Shown here one piece after another: positions 1 to 8,561 of a DNA stretch of 64,000 nucleotides. This DNA comes from Pseudoalteromonas fuliginea (GTDB taxonomy: Bacteria; Pseudomonadota; Gammaproteobacteria; Enterobacterales; Alteromonadaceae), in contig NZ_JJNZ01000065.1 of assembly GCF_000690055.1 (NCBI RefSeq), positions 1 through 64,000 on the forward strand. Reading direction: 5' to 3'. Under the pieces are notes generated by a model that was given only the letters and a program-made list of their open reading frames with translations, was not told where the DNA came from and searched no databases. The position numbers and the translations under genes were made by a program. Each line of letters opens with the position of its first letter. Position 1 is the stretch's first letter.

Positions 1-127
1 TGGGTTCTTTCTAGGGACAGATTTCAATCCACAAAGATCAATACGCCTTAACTTATTCACTAAAATTTTTAGTAAATTCAGTCTACCGAGCTATGCTCTT
101 AACATACCTAATAAAATGGACTAGGGC

Positions 128-1309
128 ATGGCAAAGCTAATATTGGCAATTGATGACGATAAGTTGGTTCACCATATAATAGAGGAGTCTTTAGCAGGGT
201 TTTGTAAAATTATTCATGCAAAAGATGGGGATGAAGGTTTAAGGCTCGCTAATAAATATAACCCTGACATTATTTTGCTCGATATAGAAATGCCGGGTAA
301 ATCAGGCTTTGAAGTTTGCCAAACGATTAAAAAAAATGAGCTAACCAAAGATATTCCCGTTATGTTTTTATCATCCAACATTGAGTTGGCTGATCGTGTT
401 AAAGGTTACAGTGCTGGTGCATCTGACTATATAGCTAAGCCTTTTAACGCAGAAGAATTAATGGCGCGTATAAAAGTGCTTTACGAATATCGACAGCAAG
501 GCATAAAGTTAAAATATGATGTAGCGCACGCAAATAAAACAGCCGAAATGGCGATGACTGAATCAGGTGATATGGGCCGAATAATACGCTACGTTGGGCA
601 AAGTTATCATGCTAATAATTTCTCATCATTAAGCGAATATTTTTTAGCATTTTTTACACATTTAGATTTAGATGTTGTTGTTGTTTTTTGGTATGAAAGT
701 AGAGGCATATTTTATTCTCAGCAAAGTGCAGTGTGCCCATTAGAACAAGAGTTATTAGAACAACATAGGCATGCACAGCGGTTTGTCGATATTAGCTCCA
801 GCACAATTATTAATTACCCTAAAATATCATTACTGATAAAAAACATGCCCGTTGACGATAGCGCTAAATTTGGGCATTACAAAGATTTGTTTCCACACAT
901 ATTGGAGATCACCAATGAAAAAGTGATCACTATACAAAATAATGAAAATAGCTACGAACAGGCCACGCAAATAGGCATCGTGCTTGAAGACATAGTGAAG
1001 CAATTAGATTCTCAGAGCCAGGCAAAAAACAGTATTGCTAAACAGCTTATAGAGCAATTAAGTGAGCTTGATAGTGCAATTAAAGTGCAAAAAGAGAGTG
1101 ATAATATTTGTGACTTAACGCCTTACTTTACCAAGCTAGATAAAACTATGCAGTTGTTTACTTCTGCTAATAGCGATCTAGCATTTATTAAATGTCAGCT
1201 TAAGCAAATTAGTGAAACTCGTAATGGGCTACTCGCTAGCTTGCGTAGTAACGATAGTGAAGTTGTCTTACAAAATACCACTGAAAATAACGATATAGAG
1301 CTATTTTAG
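128..1309 (+). CDS. Response regulator with receiver domain and unknown C-terminal output region
   Basis: The 393-residue protein begins with a receiver domain (about residues 1-120). Visible hallmarks are the acidic cluster D9-D10-D11, the phospho-acceptor D52 in LLDIEMPGKSG, S82 in FLSS, and K104 in AKPF. It should therefore be phosphorylated by a histidine kinase. The remaining 270 residues show no DNA-binding HTH, GGDEF, EAL, HD or phosphatase motif that I recognise; the last 100 are polar and look helical. No kinase gene lies nearby, so it is an orphan here. An AGGG sits directly before the ATG, with very short spacing. The receiver assignment is firm; the output function is unknown. Confidence 0.9.
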   Translation: MAKLILAIDDDKLVHHIIEESLAGFCKIIHAKDGDEGLRLANKYNPDIILLDIEMPGKSGFEVCQTIKKNELTKDIPVMFLSSNIELADRVKGYSAGASDYIAKPFNAEELMARIKVLYEYRQQGIKLKYDVAHANKTAEMAMTESGDMGRIIRYVGQSYHANNFSSLSEYFLAFFTHLDLDVVVVFWYESRGIFYSQQSAVCPLEQELLEQHRHAQRFVDISSSTIINYPKISLLIKNMPVDDSAKFGHYKDLFPHILEITNEKVITIQNNENSYEQATQIGIVLEDIVKQLDSQSQAKNSIAKQLIEQLSELDSAIKVQKESDNICDLTPYFTKLDKTMQLFTSANSDLAFIKCQLKQISETRNGLLASLRSNDSEVVLQNTTENNDIELF

Positions 1310-1366
1310 TGCTTTAACCTGTACTGATTGATATACTAAATAGGTATTTTATCGTCGGAGTGTAGA

Positions 1367-2122
1367 GTGGTTATTCAGTGTGCTTTTAAAGAGTGTCGCC
1401 CTTATTTAAATGAGTTAGAAACGCGTTTTGGTTTGGCTCAATGGGCAGAGCAAAACAATGGTTTTCGGCTGAATTACGACTATAGCGGCCTGAGTTTATA
1501 TAAAACGGATGAACCCAAATTAGGCGCGATCAACGTTGATTTTGTAACCGGCGCAGCGGCGCATAGGCGCAAGTTTGGTGGAGGTAAAGGCCAAGCAATT
1601 GCCAAAGCGGTTGGCTTAAATAAAGGCGCAACGCCCGTAGTGCTTGATGCAACTGCCGGCTTAGGGCGTGATGGTTTTGTACTTGCGTCACTTGGATGCA
1701 ACGTTATATTACATGAGCGCCACCCCGTAGTCGCCGCGTTATTGTATGATGGTTTGCAACGTGCTTATAACGACATTGAAATTGGCGCATGGATGAAGCA
1801 AAGCATGAGCCTTATATTTGGTTCAAGCCACACTCTACTATCGCAATGTGAAAGCATGCCCGATGTGGTTTATTTAGATCCTATGTTCCCGCATCGCGAA
1901 AAATCAGCATTAGTAAAAAAAGAAATGCGTGTATTTCAAGAGCTTGTTGGTGCAGATACCGACGCTGACGATTTACTCGAATTCGCCTACCCACTCGCCA
2001 GTAAGCGCGTAGTAGTAAAACGTCCCGATTACGCCCCATTTTTAAATGACAAAACCCCAAGTATGCAAATTAAAACCAAAAAGAACCGTTTTGATGTGTA
2101 TGTAAAGGCGGCAATGGTTTAA
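1367..2122 (+). CDS. rsmJ: 16S rRNA (guanine1516-N2)-methyltransferase RsmJ
   Basis: RsmJ (YhiQ) uses S-adenosylmethionine to methylate N2 of G1516 in 16S rRNA. The 251-residue length matches the E. coli protein (about 250). The SAM-binding motif appears as VLDATAGLGRDGFVLASLG, followed by the family-typical YLDPMFPHREKSA, with a DP(M)FP element resembling the catalytic loop of N-methyltransferases. The start is GTG at 1367, supported by GGAG at 1357-1360 six bases upstream. It stands alone, with 57 nt before it and a regulated sugar locus after it. Identification is by family motifs and length and is confident. Confidence 0.93.
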   Translation: MVIQCAFKECRPYLNELETRFGLAQWAEQNNGFRLNYDYSGLSLYKTDEPKLGAINVDFVTGAAAHRRKFGGGKGQAIAKAVGLNKGATPVVLDATAGLGRDGFVLASLGCNVILHERHPVVAALLYDGLQRAYNDIEIGAWMKQSMSLIFGSSHTLLSQCESMPDVVYLDPMFPHREKSALVKKEMRVFQELVGADTDADDLLEFAYPLASKRVVVKRPDYAPFLNDKTPSMQIKTKKNRFDVYVKAAMV

Positions 2123-2354
2123 AAATAACAACGCGATAAGCTTCCTACATAGATGTCTGTCGCTGAAACCATAATTTAAAATAATTGCCCGCACTAGGAT
2201 CGTGGCTATCTTTAAGCTGGGTAATTGACTTCGCAATAAATTCATAACACCTTGATTATTATTTATCCATCCCAGATTAACATTCAAAAGCATTAATGCT
2301 GTCGTTAATAATTTTTAATTTATATTGATTAGATGTTTTTTAAATGTTAAAAAG

Positions 2355-2364
2355 ACAACGTTGT
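2355..2364. promoter_or_regulatory. Candidate LacI-family operator O1
   Basis: Perfect 10-bp palindrome ACAACGTTGT with a central CpG, in the context AAAGACAACGTTGTTTA. It lies 136 bp before the chosen susC start. The same core recurs at 2431-2440 and 3197-3206. Central-CG palindromes are typical of LacI/GalR-family operators, and a LacI-family regulator closes this locus. Binding is inferred. Confidence 0.65.
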
Positions 2365-2396
2365 TTATTTTCTATACCCAAGCGTAACCATAAAAT

Positions 2397-2427
2397 TTGA
2401 GTGCAGAAAATATATTCACACGATAAA
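2397..2427 (+). promoter_or_regulatory. Weak candidate promoter of the susC operon
   Basis: TTGAGT (2397-2402) and GATAAA (2422-2427) are separated by 19 bp. This would put the start of transcription within or just after operator O2, between two operators, as in repressor-controlled sugar operons. The -10 match and the spacing are poor, so this is only the best candidate in the interval. Confidence 0.3.
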
Positions 2428-2430
2428 AAG

Positions 2431-2440
2431 ACAACGTTGT
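2431..2440. promoter_or_regulatory. Candidate LacI-family operator O2
   Basis: Second perfect ACAACGTTGT palindrome, in the same AAAGACAACGTTGTT context as O1, centred 76 bp downstream of it and 51 bp before the chosen susC ATG. Two operators about seven helical turns apart would suit repression by DNA looping or cooperative binding. This is inferred from sequence alone. Confidence 0.65.
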
Positions 2441-2490
2441 TAATTTGTATGATGAAATCAACATTAATAATTAAAATGAGGACACACACA

Positions 2491-5430
2491 ATGCTCATAT
2501 TTCGAAAAAACAAACTTGCAGTTAGTGTTAATACAATTCTACTGGGCTGCACGTTACCACTCAGTGTTGTTGCCGCTGAAAAGCTGCCAGAAAAAGCTAT
2601 ATCTAGTGATGGTATTGAAATAATAGAAGTTTCATATGGTTATGGTAGTGTCAAAAAGAAAGATTTAACAGGTGCGGTGAGCACTGTTAGCCTTGAAGAT
2701 GTCGTTGACTTGCCGTCTGGTAATATCATGAAAAATTTGCAAGGGCGTGTACCTGGTTTGCAAATTACGACGAGTGGCTCACCTGATTCTACAGCAACGG
2801 TGCGTATTCGGGGGCAAGGTTTGGGACCTTTAGGTAACAACGATCCCCTTTATGTTGTTGATGGTGTACCCACTAAATCGGGCATGCATGAACTAAATAG
2901 CCACGATATTGCAGATATACAGGTGCTAAGGGATGCGGCAGCTGCAAGTATTTTTGGTGCTCGCTCTGGTAATGGTGTCATTGTTATTACAACAAAAAAA
3001 GGGAATGAAGGGCTCGACTTCAATTTTTCTTTTAATCAGTCATATGATGATTTTAATTATGAGTTAAATCCATTAAATACACAGCAAAGATCACAATCAG
3101 TCTGGCAAGCTGCAGTAAATGATAGGTCAGATCCAAATGCAGCAAGTTCTCTTTATACTTATGATTGGAATAATGATTTTAATAACCCTCAATTAAACAA
3201 CGTTGTTTTACCTGAGTTCACAGATGCTGCACAGGTGCAGCGTCCTGCAGATACAAACTGGTTTGATGAAGTTACGCGATCTGCAAAAGTAACGGATCTT
3301 AATTTTTCAGTTTCAGGAGGTTCAGACAAAGCTTCGATATATAGTTCACTTGGATATTACGGCTCAGAAGGTATTGTTGATGGCTCAGAATTTGAGCGAA
3401 TTAGTTTTCGCGTTAACTCGGATTATCAGTTAACAAATAAACTTAAGATTGGTGAGAACTTTATAGTGACAAACCAAGAGTCAAACTTGGTTAATGATCT
3501 GGCCGGTAATATTCTAAATTTGGCTATAGAGCAACAATCTATCGTTCCTGTATATAACGAAGATGGAGACTGGGGAGGACCGGTTCCTGGTGTAACTGAC
3601 CGTGATAATCCAGTTCGATTAATTGAAATGAATCGAGATAATGTCAGTAGATTCAATAAATTAATGGGGAATATTTTTGTTGAATATGAAGCAATAGAGG
3701 GCTTAACGTTAAAAAGCTCTATCGGCTTAGATTACGGACAATACTATTTCAGGAATTATACCCGTGCTTTTCAAGCTGGCTCACTAAACTATGGTGATCA
3801 GCTGTCAGTGACAGAAAATTGGAATAGCAGTTTCAGTTGGACTAATACCGCAGAGTATAAGCTTGATTTAGATGCAAACCATTTCACGTTTTTGCTTGGT
3901 ACTGAACAAATAGATTACGAGTATGAAGGGTCTATTGGTTTTGGTTCTGGTTTTGCTTCTGATGATCGCGATTACGCTCATTTATCACAAGCAACTGGTG
4001 ATGTTCGTGTGGAGGGGGATGGTGACAAATGGTCTCTTAATTCTTATTTTGCGCGTATGGACTATAACTATGATGATCGATATTTAGCAGGTCTGACAAT
4101 ACGTCGTGACGGTTCGTCTCGTTTTGGTAGTAATAATAACTATGGTAATTTCCCCGCTATTTCTGCAGGTTGGGTGATTAGTAACGAATCATTCTACGAT
4201 ATTGAGTTTTTATCTACTCTAAAGCTTCGTGCTAGTTGGGGCAAAACAGGTAATCAAGAAATCCCTACAGATGCAACGTACACAACCTATTTAAGTCGTT
4301 ATGCAACGCAATCCTTATTCACTGATCAGCAAGATGAAGGAACGGCTTATGATATAGGCGGGGCTAATGGCGGCACGCTACCTTCTGGGTTTGTAAAAGC
4401 ACAGACGGGGAATGATGACCTAAAATGGGAAACATCAACGCAAACAAACATTGGTCTTGATTTTGGCATGCGTTACGAAACCATATACGGCAGTATCGAT
4501 TGGTTTGAAAAAACGACAGAGGATATTTTAACTTTAACCAATCCACTTGCAACATTAGGCGAAGGCGCTCAGCAATGGGTTAATGGTGGCACAATTGAAA
4601 ACTCTGGTTTTGAGTTTCTCATTGGATATGCCGACTATCTTACTTTTGATAGCTTAGATGGTGATATTGATGTCGATATTAGTTTTAATATTTCTTCAGC
4701 TAAAAATAAAGTTGTATCACTTCCAGAAGATGTTGTTAATTCATTCGGCGGTAATGGCAATGATAAAACGATTGTTGGTCATTCTATTAACTCTATTTAT
4801 GGTTATGTCGCCGATGGTTTATTCCAAAATCAAGGTGAAATAGATACTCACGCAGCGCAATCAGGGGCTGGTTTAGGTCGAGTCCGCTGGAAAGATTTAG
4901 ACGGCAATGGCGTGATTGATGAAAACGATCAAAGCTTTTTCACCGATACTGATCCTGACTTTATGTATGGATTGAACATGAATTTCAAATACAAAAATTG
5001 GGATTTAAATATGTTCTGGCAAGGTGTTGAGGGAGGTGAAATACGTAATAGCTGGCGTGGATTTACTGACTTCACATCATTAAATATAGGCTCTAACTAC
5101 GGCGACCGAGTTCTTGATGCATGGTCAGTTAACAATACTGACACCAATGTACCTGCATTAACTTTAATTGATAACAATGGCGAAGGCCGTCAATCAAGCT
5201 TATTTTGGGAAGATGGTAGCTACCTAAAGCTCCGTAACTTATCTATCGGTTATACACCTGATGAACAGTGGCTAAGTCAATACGGTATTAGTTCTGCGCG
5301 AATTTATTTGCAGGGAAGCAACTTATTGACCATTACTCCATCCGGGACGCTAAGTCAGGATCCAGAGACGCCAAACAGTAACTTTCCAATTCCAAAACGT
5401 ATCACGTTAGGCGTGAACCTTTCTTTTTGA
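2491..5430 (+). CDS. SusC-like TonB-dependent outer-membrane oligosaccharide transporter
   Basis: TonB-dependent transporter of the SusC/RagA family. It forms the outer-membrane barrel beneath the SusD lid and imports oligosaccharides, here probably fructan-derived. The plug carries the SusC signature GYGSVKKKDLTGAVSTV, then IMKNLQGRVPGL and DPLYVVDGVPT; the C-terminus ends in VNLSF, an aromatic barrel end. I chose the ATG at 2491 because GAGGA (2478-2482) lies 8 bp upstream and the protein then opens with a normal signal peptide (RKNK, hydrophobic core, VVAA); an open frame extends back to a GTG at 2401. The mature N-terminus reaches the TonB-box-like IEVSYG almost at once, so the CarboxypepD_reg-like domain common in Bacteroidetes SusC proteins is absent. 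Confidence 0.93.
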   Translation: MLIFRKNKLAVSVNTILLGCTLPLSVVAAEKLPEKAISSDGIEIIEVSYGYGSVKKKDLTGAVSTVSLEDVVDLPSGNIMKNLQGRVPGLQITTSGSPDSTATVRIRGQGLGPLGNNDPLYVVDGVPTKSGMHELNSHDIADIQVLRDAAAASIFGARSGNGVIVITTKKGNEGLDFNFSFNQSYDDFNYELNPLNTQQRSQSVWQAAVNDRSDPNAASSLYTYDWNNDFNNPQLNNVVLPEFTDAAQVQRPADTNWFDEVTRSAKVTDLNFSVSGGSDKASIYSSLGYYGSEGIVDGSEFERISFRVNSDYQLTNKLKIGENFIVTNQESNLVNDLAGNILNLAIEQQSIVPVYNEDGDWGGPVPGVTDRDNPVRLIEMNRDNVSRFNKLMGNIFVEYEAIEGLTLKSSIGLDYGQYYFRNYTRAFQAGSLNYGDQLSVTENWNSSFSWTNTAEYKLDLDANHFTFLLGTEQIDYEYEGSIGFGSGFASDDRDYAHLSQATGDVRVEGDGDKWSLNSYFARMDYNYDDRYLAGLTIRRDGSSRFGSNNNYGNFPAISAGWVISNESFYDIEFLSTLKLRASWGKTGNQEIPTDATYTTYLSRYATQSLFTDQQDEGTAYDIGGANGGTLPSGFVKAQTGNDDLKWETSTQTNIGLDFGMRYETIYGSIDWFEKTTEDILTLTNPLATLGEGAQQWVNGGTIENSGFEFLIGYADYLTFDSLDGDIDVDISFNISSAKNKVVSLPEDVVNSFGGNGNDKTIVGHSINSIYGYVADGLFQNQGEIDTHAAQSGAGLGRVRWKDLDGNGVIDENDQSFFTDTDPDFMYGLNMNFKYKNWDLNMFWQGVEGGEIRNSWRGFTDFTSLNIGSNYGDRVLDAWSVNNTDTNVPALTLIDNNGEGRQSSLFWEDGSYLKLRNLSIGYTPDEQWLSQYGISSARIYLQGSNLLTITPSGTLSQDPETPNSNFPIPKRITLGVNLSF
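3197..3206. promoter_or_regulatory. Candidate intragenic operator O3 inside susC
   Basis: The core ACAACGTTGT occurs again inside the susC coding region, here extended to a perfect 14-bp palindrome (AAACAACGTTGTTT, 3195-3208). Its centre is 766 bp downstream of O2. Its position resembles the auxiliary O2 operator inside lacZ. It encodes part of QLNNVVL, so coding constraint alone could also explain it. Confidence 0.45.
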
Positions 5431-5463
5431 TTTATTAAAACGACAACGATACGAGCACATATT

Positions 5464-7173
5464 ATGAAAAAAATAAAAACTCTATTTGCAGCAACTACAT
5501 TTGTTCTTTCTTTAGCTTCTTGTGGTGGGTCTGATCTTGATGTTGCACCTTCGGGAGTATTGACCGAAGAACAAGTTTCTAATAGTGAAAATGTAGATGC
5601 GTTGATTATTGCTGCTTACTCATATCTAGGTAACGATCATTATACCGCGCCTAATTTTTTATGGCCGACAGGGAACTTACGCGCAGGAGATGCCCATAAA
5701 GGTGGTAATGGACCCGGTGATATATTTGCTTATCATGCTTTGTCTTTATATCAGCCAATAGTTCCAGATATGGAGTCTTTCCCGCCAGATTTGATTGATT
5801 TGAATAATAAAAAATGGACACGTAATTACACGGGGATCTCAAGAGCAAACTCAGCATTAGCAGTCATCGCAAATGCGCCCGATGCAATTGAAAACAGCGC
5901 TGAAAAACAATCTGAACTGCGATTTATTCGCAGTGTTTTTTACTTTGACTTAAAAATTCATCATAAGCATATTCCGTGGATTGATGAAACGATGACTCAA
6001 GATCAGATACTTACAGCAACTAATCGTGAGCTAAGCGATCAGGAGCTATGGGATAAGATTGCAGCAGACTTTGAGTTTGCCGCAGGCAACTTACCACAAA
6101 CCCAAGATGATGTAGGGCGAGCTTCAGCGTTATCAGCCAAGTCATATTTAGCTAAAACATTGCTCTATCAGGCTTATGAGCAAAATGAATTACATCAAGT
6201 TATTAATATTAATAAAGATAAACTTGTAAAAGTAGTAAATCTCATTGATGAAATTGAACAAGCCGATGTATATGGTTTGTTTGATGATTACGCAAATAAC
6301 TTTTTATTTGAAACTGAGAATGGCAAAGAATCAGTGTTTGCTATTCAGCGTTCTTTAAATGACGGTTCACCAGATGGTCGTGGTAGTTGGCCTAGTGCAT
6401 TAAATGCACCAATGGCTGGAGGTTTTGGTTGTTGTGGTTTTCACGTTCCAACAGAAAATTTTGTTAATGCGTTTAAAACAGATCAACAAGGCTTGCCGTT
6501 ATTTGACTCTTTTAACGATTTTAACTACGACATGACGACTGACTCAGTTGACCCTCGCCTAGATCATACTGTTGCAATGGAAGGTAAGCCATTTAAGTAT
6601 GACGAAAACTTGATTCATGGCGGTGATAGTTGGTCACGTGCTCCAGGCATATATGGCAACTTTACGGCAATGAAAGATCTTGAACACCCAGACTGCAGTT
6701 GTCGCGGTGAGAATGGACCATTTCCTATTTTTTCATTAAATACACCGCTAATTCGTTACGCAGATGTATTGCTTTGGAAAGCAGAAGCATTAATTGAGTT
6801 AGACAGGTATGACGAAGCATTGCCAATTATTAACCGAATTCGTGAACGAGCTAAGCAAAGCACCGATAAATTACATAATGCCAGCATTTATAATATTGGC
6901 GCATATATAAGCTTTGATTCTAAAGAGCAAGCAAGAGAGGCACTGCGTTTTGAGCGACGCTTAGAATTAGGACTTGAAGGGCATCGCTTTTTTGACTTAG
7001 TTCGTTGGGGGATAGCTAAAGAAACTATTGATAAGTATTTAGCAATTGAGGCTGTACGTAAACCTTACTTAGTCGACGCTGTTTTTACTAAAGGTAAGCA
7101 TGAGTATTTACCTATTCCAAACCAGCAAATGATTTTAAGTGGCGGGTCGTACACACAAAATCCAGGTTATTAA
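5464..7173 (+). CDS. SusD/RagB-family surface glycan-binding lipoprotein
   Basis: Partner of the preceding SusC. SusD proteins are surface lipoproteins that bind glycan and cap the SusC barrel. The 569-residue protein has a lipoprotein signal peptide with lipobox SLASC (C20), then the helical TPR-like SusD fold. The family-typical C-terminal segment is clear: RYADVLLWKAEALIEL, LPIINRIRERA, then RFERRLELGLEGHRFFDLVRWG and a terminal YTQNPGY. It lies 33 nt after susC, in the same operon. A half-operator-like ACAACG (5444-5449) occurs in that gap. SusD is characteristic of Bacteroidetes, so its presence here suggests ancient horizontal transfer. Confidence 0.93.
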   Translation: MKKIKTLFAATTFVLSLASCGGSDLDVAPSGVLTEEQVSNSENVDALIIAAYSYLGNDHYTAPNFLWPTGNLRAGDAHKGGNGPGDIFAYHALSLYQPIVPDMESFPPDLIDLNNKKWTRNYTGISRANSALAVIANAPDAIENSAEKQSELRFIRSVFYFDLKIHHKHIPWIDETMTQDQILTATNRELSDQELWDKIAADFEFAAGNLPQTQDDVGRASALSAKSYLAKTLLYQAYEQNELHQVININKDKLVKVVNLIDEIEQADVYGLFDDYANNFLFETENGKESVFAIQRSLNDGSPDGRGSWPSALNAPMAGGFGCCGFHVPTENFVNAFKTDQQGLPLFDSFNDFNYDMTTDSVDPRLDHTVAMEGKPFKYDENLIHGGDSWSRAPGIYGNFTAMKDLEHPDCSCRGENGPFPIFSLNTPLIRYADVLLWKAEALIELDRYDEALPIINRIRERAKQSTDKLHNASIYNIGAYISFDSKEQAREALRFERRLELGLEGHRFFDLVRWGIAKETIDKYLAIEAVRKPYLVDAVFTKGKHEYLPIPNQQMILSGGSYTQNPGY

Positions 7174-7177
7174 TAGT

Positions 7178-7200
7178 GGTGGGTTTCGGCCCACCTTTTA
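7178..7200 (+). terminator. Intercistronic terminator-like hairpin after susD
   Basis: Stem GGTGGG (7178-7183) / CCCACC (7190-7195), loop TTTCGG, followed by TTTTA. The T run is short, so it is more likely a partial terminator or mRNA-stabilising hairpin that lowers expression of downstream genes relative to susCD, as in many transport operons. Confidence 0.55.
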
Positions 7201-7223
7201 ATTGTTAAGTTTTAAGAGTGATT

Positions 7224-8561
7224 ATGAAAAAAATTATTTACTGGTCAGTCACTGTTGCTGTGGCTGGTTTTTTATTTGGCTTTGATACCGCAGTTATATC
7301 CGGTGCTGATAAACCTATTCAAGCATTATGGAATACGAGTTCATTATTTCATGGCCTATTTATTATGTCTTCGGCTTTATGGGGAACACTCCTTGGCGCC
7401 TTAACAGGTAATTACCCGTGTGATAAGTGGGGTCGAAAACCCACATTGATTTTAGTTGGGGTGTTATTTTTTATCTCAGCACTTGGCTCTGCTATGGCTC
7501 CTGAAGTTTACAGCTTTGCAATATTGCGATTTATTGGTGGTGTGGGAGTGGGGATTTCTTCAATTGTTGTACCAGCCTATATTTCTGAGATTGCTCCAGC
7601 TAAGTTTCGAGGACGTTTGGTCGCACTTTATCAATTTCAAATTGTATTTGGTATTTTAGTTGCGTTTATTTCTAATTTTTTAATCGCTGGTACATCCGCA
7701 ATTGATTGGCGTTTAATGTTAGGTGTGGAAGCAATACCTGCCTTAGCCTATTTATTAATGATTATTAAGGCACCTGAAAGCCCTCGTTGGTTAGTGCAAA
7801 AGAAAAATGAAAAAATGAAAGCGCGTTCAATTTTAGTCACTTTAGGTGAAGAAAATCCTGACCAAGTATTGAATGAAATTGAACAGGACAAGTTACAGAA
7901 CAATCAATCAAAACTATTTGGAGGTAGTTACAATAAGGCTGCACTATTTGCATTTTTATTCGCTGCATTTAATCAGTTATCAGGGATTAATTTTATTATT
8001 TATTATGCACCGCGGGTATTTGAACTTGCTGGACTGGACGTAAATCAATCATTACTTTCAGGCGCAGGAATTGGCGTGGTTAACTTATGTTTTACCATGC
8101 TAGGTTTATCTTTGATTGATAAGTATGGTCGACGGTCACTGATGTATATTGGCTCAATTGGTTACGTTATTTCTCTTTCTATGGTGGCGTGGGCGTTTGG
8201 TACAGATTCTGGTGGCTTAACGGTTGTTGCGTTTGTCTTTGTTTTTATTGCCGCTCATGCCATTGGTCAAGGTACCGTTATTTGGGTTTTCATTGCGGAA
8301 ATATTTCCTAACAAAGTCCGTTCTAAAGGTCAGTCTTTGGGCTCTGGTACGCATTGGTTTTTTGCCGCTGCAATTACTTTATTTATGCCATTTTTCTTAG
8401 AACATTTTAGTGCAACTGAAGTGTTCACTTTCTTTACTTTAATGATGTTAGGGCAGTTGATTTTTGTTGCGTGGTTCATGCCAGAAACAAAAGGACGTTC
8501 TTTAGAAGCTATTTCATCAGATACCAATAATAAACATGGAGCATTAGATGCGAACCGTTAA
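7224..8561 (+). CDS. MFS sugar porter family transporter (likely fructose or hexose)
   Basis: Inner-membrane major facilitator of the sugar porter family (XylE/GalP/GLUT-like) with about 12 membrane segments. Family signatures visible: GFLFGFDTAVISGA in TM1, DKWGRKPT in loop 2-3, APESPRWL, QLSGINFIIYYAPRVF in TM7, DKYGRRSL, and the PETKGRSLE signature after TM12. It should take up a monosaccharide by proton symport or facilitated diffusion; fructose is the best guess from the adjacent GH32. I favour ATG 7224 (445 residues), 5 nt after AAGAG (7214-7218); a GTG six bases upstream is also possible. Its 3' end overlaps the GH32 gene by 14 nt, indicating translational coupling. Confidence 0.9.
   Translation: MKKIIYWSVTVAVAGFLFGFDTAVISGADKPIQALWNTSSLFHGLFIMSSALWGTLLGALTGNYPCDKWGRKPTLILVGVLFFISALGSAMAPEVYSFAILRFIGGVGVGISSIVVPAYISEIAPAKFRGRLVALYQFQIVFGILVAFISNFLIAGTSAIDWRLMLGVEAIPALAYLLMIIKAPESPRWLVQKKNEKMKARSILVTLGEENPDQVLNEIEQDKLQNNQSKLFGGSYNKAALFAFLFAAFNQLSGINFIIYYAPRVFELAGLDVNQSLLSGAGIGVVNLCFTMLGLSLIDKYGRRSLMYIGSIGYVISLSMVAWAFGTDSGGLTVVAFVFVFIAAHAIGQGTVIWVFIAEIFPNKVRSKGQSLGSGTHWFFAAAITLFMPFFLEHFSATEVFTFFTLMMLGQLIFVAWFMPETKGRSLEAISSDTNNKHGALDANR

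Noticed and set aside
2401..2490. Upstream GTG start for SusC
   Set aside because: The extension covers operator O2 and the candidate promoter, and would put 30 residues before a normal signal peptide that has its own GAGGA site.
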